A stretch of 64,000 nucleotides of DNA from Mucilaginibacter sp. SJ. GTDB taxonomy: Bacteria; Bacteroidota; Bacteroidia; Sphingobacteriales; Sphingobacteriaceae. The translations under genes and the position numbers were made by a program. Position 1 is the stretch's first letter; the number at the start of each line of letters is the position of its first letter. Location: NCBI RefSeq assembly GCF_028993635.1, contig NZ_CP118631.1, positions 4,712,001 to 4,776,000 on the forward strand, in the 5' to 3' direction. This document shows, piece after piece, positions 1 through 8,392 of this stretch. The notes beneath the pieces are model-generated. The model ran no database searches. It saw only the letters and a program-made list of their open reading frames with translations, and was not told the DNA's origin.

Positions 1-38
1 TCATTTTTTGCAGCTAAGTAATTTAAAACTACCTCATC

Positions 39-1370
39 ATGATGAAAAAATATATAATTGCCCTGCTGGTAGCAGCGGCTATAGGGAATACAGCTAAGGC
101 GCAAAAACAGGCCTATGAAACCACGGTAGATGGCGTAAAGGTTATTGTACAGCCAAGCGGCAACGATATTGTGGAAGTGCAAACCATCATAAAAGGCGGT
201 GTGCAAAACTATCCGGCTACCAAAGCGGGTATCGAGTCGCTGGCAATGAGCGCCCTTACCGAATGTGGTACTTTAAAGCATGATAAAAATAGCTTTAAAG
301 ACGAACTGGATAAAGTAAGCGCCACCGTTTACGGCAGCAGCAACAAAAACTATTCGGTAATACGGATGAATTGTATTAAAGGCGACTTTGATATTGTTTG
401 GCCGTTGTATGTTGAGGCAATAACCCAGCCCAAATTTGATGAAAAGGAATTTGCCCGCATTAAGCAGGATGCTATCAATAACATTAAACAGGAAGATTCA
501 CAGCCCGATAATGCCATTGATAAATATGCCGATAAAGTAGCTTTTGCCGGGACCAACTACGCTAAAGACCCGAGTGGAACCGTAGCTATTGTTACAGCCT
601 TAACCCCTGCCGAAACAAAAGCTTATTATCAGTCCATACTGACCAAATCTCGCATGGTAATTGTTGTGGTTGCGGATCTTGACCAGGCTGCTATTGAAGC
701 TAAAGTAAAGGGTATGCTGAGCGGTATTAAACAAGGCCCGGCTTTCGCGTTTAAAAAATCGACTTTCAGAGCCGACAAAAACAGCATAAATGTTGAAAAA
801 CGTGATTTGGCTACCAATTATGTGGAAGGTATCGCCAGTGGTCCTGCCGCCGGTACGCCCGATTTTAACGCTTTTAATGTAGCCATGCGCATCTTCTCTA
901 ACATGCACTTTTTAGAGGTTCGTACCAATAACGGTTTGTCATATGCCCCACAGGCCTGGTTTAGCGCGGGTCAAACCTCAACTGCCAAGTTCTCTGTTTC
1001 AACAACCGAGCCTGATAAATACATAGCTGTGTTTGATAAGCTGGTTGATAAAATTAAACGCGAAGGTTTTAAACCCGAAGATGTAGCCGATATGAAGGTT
1101 ACTTACCTTACCGGTTTCTACTATAAAAACGAAACCAACAGCGCCCAGGCATCATCAATAGCAGCAAATGAAGTATTGCATGATAACTGGAAACGTTCAT
1201 TAACCCTGGTTGATGATGTAAAGAAACTCACTCCCGATGATGTGAGCAACGCATTCCGTAAGTATATCAACAATATTGTATGGGTATACCAGGGCGATCC
1301 TAAAAAAGTAAACCAATTGCTGTACATTAACGGTACACTGCATAATGGAGATAATCCGGTGATGCACTAA
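39..1370 (+). CDS. M16 family peptidase-like protein, non-catalytic subunit
   Basis: This is a periplasmic or envelope M16 (pitrilysin/insulinase-like) protein of 443 residues with a signal peptide ending near AKAQ (about residue 22). The first M16 domain lacks the zinc motif HxxEH: the equivalent stretch near residues 65-75 reads GIESLAMSALTE. The second domain keeps the R...LSY substrate-binding pair (RTNNGLSY, roughly residues 299-306). M16B enzymes often work as heterodimers of a zinc subunit and an R/Y subunit, so I infer this is the partner of an active peptidase encoded just upstream. The first bases of the window can be read as the end of such a gene (frame 1, stop at 19-21). Two ATGs lie in tandem (39 and 42); either could start. 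The fold is clear, the substrate unknown. Confidence 0.85.
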   Translation: MMKKYIIALLVAAAIGNTAKAQKQAYETTVDGVKVIVQPSGNDIVEVQTIIKGGVQNYPATKAGIESLAMSALTECGTLKHDKNSFKDELDKVSATVYGSSNKNYSVIRMNCIKGDFDIVWPLYVEAITQPKFDEKEFARIKQDAINNIKQEDSQPDNAIDKYADKVAFAGTNYAKDPSGTVAIVTALTPAETKAYYQSILTKSRMVIVVVADLDQAAIEAKVKGMLSGIKQGPAFAFKKSTFRADKNSINVEKRDLATNYVEGIASGPAAGTPDFNAFNVAMRIFSNMHFLEVRTNNGLSYAPQAWFSAGQTSTAKFSVSTTEPDKYIAVFDKLVDKIKREGFKPEDVADMKVTYLTGFYYKNETNSAQASSIAANEVLHDNWKRSLTLVDDVKKLTPDDVSNAFRKYINNIVWVYQGDPKKVNQLLYINGTLHNGDNPVMH

Positions 1371-1377
1371 ATCTTTA

Positions 1378-1574
1378 GTCATTTGCTGCGCGTCATTTTG
1401 AAATGGTCATTTGCTGCGCGTCATTGGATCGTTTTTAATGAATAATAAAAAAGGAGCAGAAATATACTTCCTGCTCCTTTCTTAATTCAATTCGCCAAAA
1501 TGATCAATGACTTAATGATGCATAGCAAAATGACTCAATGACCGCGCAGCGAAATGACTGCGCAGCGAATGACT
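1378..1574. repeat. inverted repeat pairs around a terminator
   Basis: Two direct copies of GTCATTTGCTGCGCGTCATT at about 1379-1425 face inverted, slightly decayed copies (GCGCAGCGAATGACT and a partner) at about 1541-1574. They enclose the bidirectional terminator between two convergent genes. The inner copies nearly touch the stop codon of the AI-2E family gene. Confidence 0.6.
1451..1480. terminator. bidirectional intrinsic terminator
   Basis: The stem AAGGAGCAG / CTGCTCCTT closes a 10-nt loop. It is preceded by an A run and followed by TTTCTT, so it can serve both the M16 gene (+) and the AI-2E family gene (-). Confidence 0.75.
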
Positions 1575-2676
1575 ACTTCTCCGGCAGCACCGCTTTTTTC
1601 CTGGTTTTAGTCCAGTCCGCCCCTTTCGGCCTGGTGGGTACGGTGTCGCCCAGGAGCTTGCCCCAGGGTTTGAGGGTGTCAATCCTGTCGAAGATGATTT
1701 TGAGGACTGCTACAAATGGAATGGAAAGGAACATGCCCGATAAGCCCCAAAGTAAATTGCCTAACAACACAACCACAATGGAGATAAGCGCGTTGATCTG
1801 CACTTTTGATGATACAATGCGCGGTACCAGGATATTATTATCAATAAACTGGATAACAAGATAAGCTATGATCACTCCTAACTGCGTTGTGTAACCATCT
1901 TTGGTAACCGTTGCCATCAGCACGGGAAGGGAGATGGCTATAATACCACCCAGGTAAGGTAGCAGGTTAAGGATAGCGCCTATTACCCCTATCAGGATGC
2001 CATACTTAACACCCAGTAATATCAGGGCCAGCGAATTCATGACTGCAACTATCACCATCTCAATCAATAAACCCTGGATATAGCTTTGGATGGCCGATTT
2101 GGTTTCTTTCAAAACATCGGCAACCTGTTTGGAGTTTTCTTCAGAAAATACTTCGTAAATAAAATTCAGGAGCAGGGTTTTGTAAAACAATACCAGGAAA
2201 ACATATACGGGTACCACAAATATCAACCCAAACGTGCTTAACACATTGCCGAGTGTGCGGCCTACCAGCGCCTGGCTGTTATCCATAGCGTCTTTGATAA
2301 GCTTATCCTGCTTTTGAACAGAGTAGTTAAAAGTGGTAGCTACCCAGTCTTTAAAAGTGATGAACATTTCACCAAACTTCTTTTTAAGCGTGGGCAGCGA
2401 ATCTCCAAACTGGATGATCTGGGTAGAAAGAAAATAGAACAACCCTGCCAGTAAAACAGCGCCAAGCAGCATAGCCAGGCATATAGCCAAAATTTTGGGC
2501 ACTTTATGTTCCTGCAGCCAGTTGCTAACAGGGTTAAGCAAAATGGCAATAAAAGCCGCAAAGGCAAGCGGGATCATCACATCTGCCAGTTGGGCAAACA
2601 CATAAACCAATAATATCAATCCAAAAAGTATAACAGTACTTTTAAGGTAAAAGGGGTATTCTTTAACAGCAGGCAT
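1573..2676 (-). CDS. AI-2E family transporter (TerC/PerM-type permease)
   Basis: A 367-residue inner-membrane protein of the AI-2E/UPF0118 family (PF01594). Hydrophobic segments begin at residues 10-50 (a pair) and near 65-85. A soluble central stretch (about 90-140) is followed by a cluster of helices from about 150 to 335, the usual family layout. The C terminus is short and basic (about 340-367). Members have been linked to AI-2 export, Na+/H+ exchange or unknown solutes, so the name does not prove a quorum-sensing role. It is convergent with the M16 gene and stands alone. Confidence 0.88.
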   Translation of the reverse strand: MPAVKEYPFYLKSTVILFGLILLVYVFAQLADVMIPLAFAAFIAILLNPVSNWLQEHKVPKILAICLAMLLGAVLLAGLFYFLSTQIIQFGDSLPTLKKKFGEMFITFKDWVATTFNYSVQKQDKLIKDAMDNSQALVGRTLGNVLSTFGLIFVVPVYVFLVLFYKTLLLNFIYEVFSEENSKQVADVLKETKSAIQSYIQGLLIEMVIVAVMNSLALILLGVKYGILIGVIGAILNLLPYLGGIIAISLPVLMATVTKDGYTTQLGVIIAYLVIQFIDNNILVPRIVSSKVQINALISIVVVLLGNLLWGLSGMFLSIPFVAVLKIIFDRIDTLKPWGKLLGDTVPTRPKGADWTKTRKKAVLPEK

Positions 2677-2870
2677 AGACGCAGGATTTTTACACTGAAA
2701 GGAACAAGATAAGCAATTGTTTGCTTCGCCGGTAATTAGCCCGGGGGATGCTGATCAGGTTGGTATAGTGTCCGTCCGTTCCCAGATAAGGATAGTTACG
2801 GACAAGTAGGGGTACAGGGCGATATCGCGAAGATCCTTCGCTATGTATAAAAAGGGTTTCATTGGTAGCT

Positions 2871-3235
2871 TGTCGAAGCATGGCGGGTAGGGCCTCTGCG
2901 CGCGAGTCTTCGACAGGCTACCAATGACATAATAAATAAAGAATGTTCCCGTCAGCAGGTAAGCTTCGGGTGAAAGCGGGCAGAACAATGGTGGCCTTGA
3001 GCGCAGGAAGGGGCATAGCAAGTTTTTGCAGAAGCGAGGGAAAAAACGGGCGAAGCGGGGCAAAATAATTGCAGCCCGTGGTTCTGCCCGTTTTGCAGGG
3101 CAAAGGCCCGCGCGACGGGCTGTGGAGTGGGTGAGCGTAAAGAAGCCTCCCTGCTGACTTGATTTTTTGGGTACTTTTGTATCAAGACAAAAGTACCTGG
3201 CCTCGCGCGGCCAAGAGCGCGACGATGCAAGTTCA
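2871..3235 (+). repeat. long dispersed repeat A, copy 1
   Basis: About 360 bp. It shares many blocks with 54076-54500 in inverted orientation: GGGGCATAGCAAGTTTTTGC, GGGGCAAAATAATTGCAGCC, CCGTGGTTCTG, AGCTTCGGGTGAAA and GCGCGACGATGCAAGT. The two copies have diverged and differ in small gaps. No intact coding frame is shared between them, so this is a non-coding element or a decayed mobile sequence. One end carries a hairpin of the TCGAAG family. Confidence 0.7.
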
Positions 3236-3386
3236 ATACCACTAAGCACCTTGTCTGCCTATAAGAGATTGATTCGTACCTCAGCAATGACGTGGAGGAG
3301 ATGTCATTGCTCCTTCAGAATTCAACGGATTTAAATTACTCAGACTGACATATCTATTTTTTGTCATCTTAAACAAAAACAAAAAA

Positions 3387-3468
3387 CGTCATTGCGAGGT
3401 GCGAAGCAATCCCAAACTATACAGGGCGGACCTGCTAATCGGGGATTGCTTCGTACCTCGCAATGACG
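3387..3468. repeat. inverted repeat C ('cgtcattgcgagg' family), copy 1
   Basis: Two 27-28 bp arms (CGTCATTGCGAGG...GCAATCCC and its complement) with one mismatch enclose about 28 bp. Related copies lie at 5248-5337, 5577-5650 (half) and 54018-54050 (half). Confidence 0.85.
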
Positions 3469-3497
3469 CTTGGTGTAGCAATTGCGTAACCTCTTAA

Positions 3498-5117
3498 TTA
3501 ACTTAACACATTCCGCCAGCTAACCAAATCTCCGATGATCTTATCCAACTGATCGGCAGGAACGCGTTCCTGGGCCATGCTGTCGCGGTGGCGGATGGTT
3601 ACCGTGTTATCTTCTAATGTCTGGTGATCTACCGTGATGCAGAAAGGTGTACCAATAGCATCCTGGCGGCGGTAGCGTTTACCGATAGCATCTTTTTCTT
3701 CGTACTGGATATTGAAGTCAAGCTTCAGTTTATCCATGATTTCGCGAGCTTTTTCGGGCAAACCGTCTTTTTTGGTAAGCGGGAAAATAGCGGCTTTAAC
3801 CGGTGCCAGGCAAGGGTGCAGGCGTAATACGGTGCGGCTGTCTTGCTTGTCTTCGGTGCTCAGGTCTTCCTCTTCGTAAGCGTTGATCATGGTAAGCAGG
3901 AACATCCTGTCTAAACCAATAGAAGTTTCAATTACATAAGGCACATAATTACCATACGGCTTTCCTGTTTCAGGATCAACTTCAGGGTCAAAATATTGAA
4001 GCTTTTTACCGGAGAATTTTTCGTGCTGACTCAAATCGAAATTGGTACGGCTGTGGATACCTTCAACCTCTTTAAAGCCAAACGGAAATTCAAACTCAAT
4101 ATCATAAGCAGCATCGGCGTAGTGGGCCAGTTTGGTGTGCTCATGGTAACGGTATTTGGCAGCGTCGGTACCCAAAGCAAGGTGCCACTTCAAACGGGCT
4201 TCCTTCCACTGGTCGAACCATTCTTTTTGCGTGCCGGGGCGAACAAAAAACTGCATCTCCATTTGTTCAAACTCGCGCATGCGGATAATAAACTGGCGGG
4301 CAATCACCTCGTTACGGAAAGCTTTACCTATTTGCGCTATACCGAAAGGGATTTTCATCCTGCCCGATTTTTGCACGTTAAGGTAGTTTACAAATATCCC
4401 CTGAGCAGTTTCGGGACGCAGGTAAATAGTATCGGCATCATCAGCCACAGCGCCCATCTGGGTGCTGAACATCAGGTTAAACTGGCGTACATCTGTCCAA
4501 TCCGGTTTTTCTTTACTGAGTGGATCTATGATATTAAATTCCTCAATTAGCTCTTTTAATTCAACTAAATTTTCGTTTACAAGGGCAATATCCATTCTCC
4601 ATTGTAAGAATAAAGCATCTTTAAAATAAGAATAATTTGAGGACGATAGATTAGAAAGCTCTATATCAATAAAATTAGGATCTATTAAAGCTTGATAGGA
4701 TTCAACACCATCTAAATTTGTATACTCTTCCCATTTCTCCTTAAATCGCAAAGAGTATTCAAATGGTTCTTCAAGCAATTTTGCAATCTTATCTTCTATT
4801 AATTGATCGGCACGATAACGTTTTTTAGTTACTTTATTGTCGATCATCGGGTCGCTGAAGCCATCAACGTGACCGCTTGCTTTCCAGATCTTCGGGTGCA
4901 TAAATATGGCCGAATCAATGCCCACAATGTTATCGTTCATTTGCACCATGGCTTTCCACCAGTAGGTTTTGATGTTGTTTTTAAGTTCGGCACCATTTTG
5001 GCCGTAATCATAAACTGCACTTAAGCCATCATAAATCTCGCTGGAAGGGAAAACAAAGCCATATTCTTTGGCGTGCGATATAACATTTTTAAAAAGTTCG
5101 TCGGTTGATTTGCTCAT
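3498..5117 (-). CDS. glyQS: glycine--tRNA ligase (homodimeric type)
   Basis: Class II aminoacyl-tRNA synthetase that charges tRNA-Gly in the cytoplasm; 539 residues. Visible signatures are the N-terminal catalytic block (residues 20-105, ending SDPMIDNKVTKKRYRAD), the glycine-site block RPETAQG (234-240), motif 2 starting FRNE (267-270), motif 3 around IGLDRMFL, and a C-terminal anticodon-binding domain (about 430-539). Residues about 107-203 are an insert that varies in this family. Here it is distinctly AT-rich and low in the residues typical of the flanks (nucleotides about 4509-4799). The start ATG lies about 10 nt below a TATCTTTG -7 element, so the leader is very short. It stands alone between repeat-filled gaps. 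Confidence 0.96.
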   Translation of the reverse strand: MSKSTDELFKNVISHAKEYGFVFPSSEIYDGLSAVYDYGQNGAELKNNIKTYWWKAMVQMNDNIVGIDSAIFMHPKIWKASGHVDGFSDPMIDNKVTKKRYRADQLIEDKIAKLLEEPFEYSLRFKEKWEEYTNLDGVESYQALIDPNFIDIELSNLSSSNYSYFKDALFLQWRMDIALVNENLVELKELIEEFNIIDPLSKEKPDWTDVRQFNLMFSTQMGAVADDADTIYLRPETAQGIFVNYLNVQKSGRMKIPFGIAQIGKAFRNEVIARQFIIRMREFEQMEMQFFVRPGTQKEWFDQWKEARLKWHLALGTDAAKYRYHEHTKLAHYADAAYDIEFEFPFGFKEVEGIHSRTNFDLSQHEKFSGKKLQYFDPEVDPETGKPYGNYVPYVIETSIGLDRMFLLTMINAYEEEDLSTEDKQDSRTVLRLHPCLAPVKAAIFPLTKKDGLPEKAREIMDKLKLDFNIQYEEKDAIGKRYRRQDAIGTPFCITVDHQTLEDNTVTIRHRDSMAQERVPADQLDKIIGDLVSWRNVLS

Positions 5118-5125
5118 AATAGCTG

Positions 5126-5133
5126 CAAAGATA
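5126..5133 (-). promoter_or_regulatory. -7 promoter element for glyQS
   Basis: On the minus strand this reads TATCTTTG, a perfect match to the Bacteroidota -7 consensus TAnnTTTG, just upstream of the glyQS start. I see no clear TTTG at the -33 position. Confidence 0.55.
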
Positions 5134-5247
5134 ATTTTTGATTTCGGAATTGGGAATTTCGATTTCGGATTTAGTTTTATTTGGGAATGGTGGGTGTGTC
5201 ACAAGTCAGCCTGCGTATAGTCCAGGACACCGGAAAAATCAAAACCA

Positions 5248-5655
5248 CGTCATTGCGAGGTACGAAGCAATCCCCTGCTTACAGAGGGGCTAAGCAAATC
5301 TCCTATACAGTTCGCGATTGCTTCGTGCCTCGCAACGGAGTAGTGGTGAATTGCCCTGTACAGTTCGCGATTGCTTCGTGCCTTGCAATGGCGTAGTGGT
5401 GAATTGCCCTGTAGAGTTCGCGATTGCTTCGTACCTACCCATGACATAATTAAAAAATGGGTGTCATGCTGAGCCTGTCGAAGCATAGCGGGGTGGGCTT
5501 CTGCGCGCGTCCTTCGACAAGCTCAGGATGACAGCCCATCCACACCTATTGTCATCTCACCTTAAAAGGCCTTCGGATTTTACGTCCTCGCAATGACGTA
5601 GTGGTGAATTGCCCTGTAAAGTTCGCGATTGCTTCGTACCTTATAATGACGTGAT
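5248..5655. repeat. cluster of repeat C copies
   Basis: A full inverted-repeat copy (5248-5337) is followed by a series of half copies of a unit reading GTGGTGAATTGCCCTGTA, a variable base, then a conserved GCGATTGCTTCGT end (about 5340-5390, 5394-5435 and 5601-5640). The third is split from the others by a hairpin of another family (5460-5535). Successive copies differ mainly at the base before AGTTCGCGATTG, which suggests local duplication. Confidence 0.75.
5460..5535. repeat. TCGAAG hairpin (repeat D), single copy
   Basis: The arms TGTCATGCTGAGCCTGTCGA and the complement CTTCGACAAGCTCAGGATGA enclose a GC-rich loop. It belongs to the same family as the tandem array at 56154-57008. Confidence 0.8.
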
Positions 5656-5693
5656 TGTAAGTTATTGATTATTAAGTATATTTTTCTTGGTGG

Positions 5694-5822
5694 ATTTTAT
5701 AACATGGGCGTTGCCTGCGGCCCGGGCTTTCCGTTGCAAGTCCTCGCCTTTCCCGCCCGCAACCCCTTTGCACGCTCCGGGCTTTACACTGCAATCCCTA
5801 ACGCGGCCCACGCGCAACACCG
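5694..5822 (+). repeat. dispersed repeat B, copy 1
   Basis: It starts near ATGGGCGTTGCCTGCGGCCC and ends near CCCTAACGCGGCCCACGC. Between the ends are GCAAGTCCTCGC and GGGCTTTACACTGCAA blocks. Three more copies lie at 34037-34160 (-), 38454-38544 (+, diverged) and 53797-53906 (-). All are intergenic. Such elements are often mis-annotated as small proteins. Confidence 0.8.
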
Positions 5823-5977
5823 TTAAAATATATTTTACATGTCATTACATTTTTTTTCAGGGCTTCCCTGATGGATACTCGCAATGACGTGGTGGAGACA
5901 GGCGTGGCGGAGGCGTAGTAGGTATAAAAGCGGTCGTTGCTCTTATAGCCCAATGCTTTCGCCGTTAGAGGTAAAGA

Positions 5978-6110
5978 GCCTGTCCGTCCGTCGGGAGGTG
6001 TCCGTTGCTTATATCGGGGAGCGGACATCCTTAACACGATATAGTATTTAAGCCAATGTCATGTCCGGCATTTTTTTAGGAGTTGGACACACCCAGACGG
6101 ACGGACAGGC
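5978..6110. repeat. 133-bp element with 26-bp terminal inverted repeats (MITE-like)
   Basis: Left arm 5978-6003 starts GCCTGTCCGTCCGTC; right arm 6085-6110 is its complement with about 3 mismatches in 26. The interior is AT-richer, contains a further GTCCG/CGGAC pair and codes for nothing. No target duplication is obvious. Confidence 0.65.
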
Positions 6111-6643
6111 CATTTTACAGATGTATATTCTTGAAATATAAAGAAATTTCTGTATATTTGTATTGCCGGTTGTTATGACCAATAATAAGGGCTGTCCGCC
6201 TTTTGTCCATCAGTGTCTTACTCCTCCCTGCGGACGGACATACAAATCCATTACGGCTTAACTAATCATATTCTATAGAATGGCTGCATCCGCTTCCTTT
6301 CCAGGCTATATATAATATAGCTAATGGAGGGGTATTTTTTAAAAAAGCGGTTTTTTAAAACTGGCAGTAAAAGATCTTATCTCAAACTATATCCACCCCA
6401 GTCTTATTTCGCAATGTGATCTTTACTATACAAAAGAGTATGGTAAACCGGATTCCTTTTGCAGTTCATCCTCAATAATACACTTGAGGCTTCGTTATTT
6501 TTCGCAAGGTATTGCATCAATTTCCCTCGTATTTAGTCAACCATTTCCCATAATTTGTAAACCATTTACAATAATTGCCAATTGTTATAAACTATCGGCT
6601 GTTTTGCATTATTATTGCAGTAAGCCTACGATACCGATCACAA
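6111..6643. other. gene-free leader of the reductase gene
   Basis: No gene seen. It includes a GTCCGCC...GCGGACGGAC inverted pair at about 6194-6240 (possibly related to the 5978-6110 element) and an AT-rich tract towards 6640. In-frame codons upstream of 6644 exist but do not resemble the reductase family. Confidence 0.6.
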
Positions 6644-7309
6644 ATGGAACAAATTGTAAAGATCCTTTCTGCAAAATATGTCACCCACAATGTGAGGCAG
6701 TTCAGGCTTGAAAAACCTGCCGGTTATAGCTTTATACCAGGGCAGGCTACAGAGTTATCAATCAACAAGGAGGGTTGGCGTGATGAAACGCGTCCTTTCA
6801 CCTTTACCTGCCTTAATGATGATGACTATCTTGAGTTTACAATAAAAACCTATACCGATCATGATGGGGTTACCAACCAGCTAAGCAAGGTTAACGAAGG
6901 CGATGAGCTTATCATTCGCGATGTTTGGGGAGCTATTGAATATAAAGGTGCCGGTTACTTTATTGCAGGAGGTGCAGGTATTACGCCATTTTTAGCCATA
7001 CTGAGGCAATTAAATAAGGATGGTGCAATAGGCGACAATAAGCTTTTCTTTTCCAATAAAACTGATAAGGATATCATTTTGAGGGATGAACTAAAAAGCA
7101 TCCTTGGTGTAAACGCGCATTTTACTATTACCGGCCAAAAGGACAGTATGTATGATCAACGGCGCATAGATGCCAAGTTTCTGAAAGCTGAAATTAAAGA
7201 TTTCTCAAAACATTTTTATATATGTGGCCCTGATGCTATGGTTGCTGAGCTTAGCGACATATTGGGGCAACTCGGAGCCGATAGTGACTCGGTGGTATTT
7301 GAAAGGTAG
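6644..7309 (+). CDS. ferredoxin/flavodoxin reductase-like FAD-binding oxidoreductase
   Basis: A 221-residue cytoplasmic flavoprotein of the ferredoxin-NADP+ reductase superfamily. The FAD half (about 1-95) has the flavin-binding block RPFTF (residues 46-50). The NAD(P) half starts with GAGYFIAGGAGITPFLAILR (about 106-125), the phosphate-binding loop, and ends with YICGPDAM (about 193-200) and a C-terminal VVFER in place of the usual aromatic end. It has no ferredoxin domain, so it needs a separate electron acceptor. I chose ATG 6644 because the 23 codons upstream encode a cysteine-rich sequence unlike the family, and MEQIVKI is a typical first strand. Confidence 0.85.
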   Translation: MEQIVKILSAKYVTHNVRQFRLEKPAGYSFIPGQATELSINKEGWRDETRPFTFTCLNDDDYLEFTIKTYTDHDGVTNQLSKVNEGDELIIRDVWGAIEYKGAGYFIAGGAGITPFLAILRQLNKDGAIGDNKLFFSNKTDKDIILRDELKSILGVNAHFTITGQKDSMYDQRRIDAKFLKAEIKDFSKHFYICGPDAMVAELSDILGQLGADSDSVVFER

Positions 7310-7675
7310 TTTATGCGGAGACGCATCACGTGCGGTCTTCTATGCTTTGTCTTGCATGTTATCCCTGCATATTACAGACACATGTGGTGCGCCTCTGCAA
7401 AACACCTTTTTATTAAACAGTATTTATAAAGTTATGCGGCTGTCTGCCCCTTTGGACGGTACCTGGACAAAAGCGGACAAGCCTTGTCAAAATGTTATAC
7501 GTTTTAAACTTACTACAAGTTGTGCCATTAGCAAAAAGGTGATGTTCATATGAATTTTGAAGAGTACAGGCACCCGTCGCTACCTGTCCTCCAAACCGGC
7601 GCGCACTGACGTCTCACCTCTCAAATCTCATATCTAATTCCCTAAATCTCATATCTAAAGCATATTTTTACAGCC
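7310..7675. other. gene-free spacer
   Basis: No gene is recognisable. A GGACAAAAGCGGACAAG stretch (about 7471-7487) echoes the GGACA repeats at 5.9-6.2 kb. At 7618-7662 there are two short direct copies of an AAATCTCATATCTAA unit just upstream of the ABC gene. Confidence 0.5.
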
Positions 7676-8383
7676 ATGAGTATCAGTGTTGAGGCATTAA
7701 CAAAAGTTTACGGCGTGCAAAAGGCTGTTGATGGCATTAGCTTTACTGCCCAGCCCGGCGTACTGGGCTTTTTAGGGCCTAACGGTGCAGGTAAATCAAC
7801 TACCATGAAAATCCTTACCGGCTTTATCCCGCAAACATCGGGTACGGCGTCGGTATGTGGTTTTGATGTGGCTAAACAACCTCTTGAGGTTAAACGCCGC
7901 ATAGGTTACTTGCCCGAAAGTAACCCGCTGTATACGGATATGTATGTGAAGGAATCGCTGGGTTTTGTTGCGGGCATTCATAAAATTTATGAGCCTGCCA
8001 AACGCATTGCCGATATTATTGAACAAACAGGCCTTGGCCCCGAACAGCATAAAAAAATAGGGCAGCTCTCAAAAGGCTACCGTCAAAGGGTAGGCCTGGC
8101 ACAGGCTATGCTGCATGACCCGGAGGTGCTGATATTGGATGAGCCAACTTCCGGCCTCGACCCTAACCAGCTGATAGGCATTCGCCAGTTAATCCTCGAC
8201 CTGGGTAAAACCAAAACTATTGTACTTTCAACCCACATTATGCAGGAAGTAGAGGCTGTGTGCAGTCAGGTGATTATCATTAATAAAGGAACTATCGTAG
8301 CCAATGATACCCTGCAACAACTCCGGAAAAACAACGGCGGCAAATCGCTCGAGGAGGTGTTTATCAGCCTAACCAATAATTAA
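7676..8383 (+). CDS. gldA: ABC transporter ATP-binding protein, GldA-like
   Basis: Cytoplasmic ATPase of 235 residues with Walker A GPNGAGKST (34-42), Q-loop region, signature LSKGYRQR (131-138), Walker B VLILDEP (151-157) and the H-loop His near 186. The N-terminal VEALTKVYG and the LPESNPLYTDMYVKESL block (about 79-95) are typical of GldA, the ATPase of the gliding-associated Gld ABC transporter in Bacteroidota. It is shorter than many GldA proteins (about 300 residues) because the C-terminal extension is missing. The matching permease/GldG fusion is encoded about 2.6 kb downstream. It ends 9 bp before a convergent regulator gene. Many non-gliding relatives keep these genes, so motility is not proven. 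Confidence 0.82.
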   Translation: MSISVEALTKVYGVQKAVDGISFTAQPGVLGFLGPNGAGKSTTMKILTGFIPQTSGTASVCGFDVAKQPLEVKRRIGYLPESNPLYTDMYVKESLGFVAGIHKIYEPAKRIADIIEQTGLGPEQHKKIGQLSKGYRQRVGLAQAMLHDPEVLILDEPTSGLDPNQLIGIRQLILDLGKTKTIVLSTHIMQEVEAVCSQVIIINKGTIVANDTLQQLRKNNGGKSLEEVFISLTNN

Positions 8384-8392
8384 ATATACCTG

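Larger units (their letters stand above)
2677..3497. other. gene-free stretch filled with dispersed repeats
   Basis: I see no gene here. It holds a short GGACA inverted repeat (about 2767-2803, TGTCCGT...ACGGACA), one copy of a long dispersed repeat (2871-3235), half copies of the 'gcaatgacg' repeat (3275-3315) and a complete inverted-repeat copy (3387-3468). Open frames on the minus strand are Arg/Pro-rich, match no family I know and are explained by the repeats. Confidence 0.7.

Noticed and set aside
2755..3287. Several minus-strand ORFs of 60-160 aa
   Set aside because: They are frames through dispersed repeats, rich in Arg, Pro and Cys, and not conserved between the two copies of the repeat.
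6484..6711. 75-aa ORF upstream of the flavin reductase
   Set aside because: Cys-rich frame in the AT-rich leader, overlapping the reductase start in another frame; no support.
7224..7553. 109-aa ORF running out of the reductase gene
   Set aside because: Shifted-frame shadow of the reductase 3' end continuing into the spacer.
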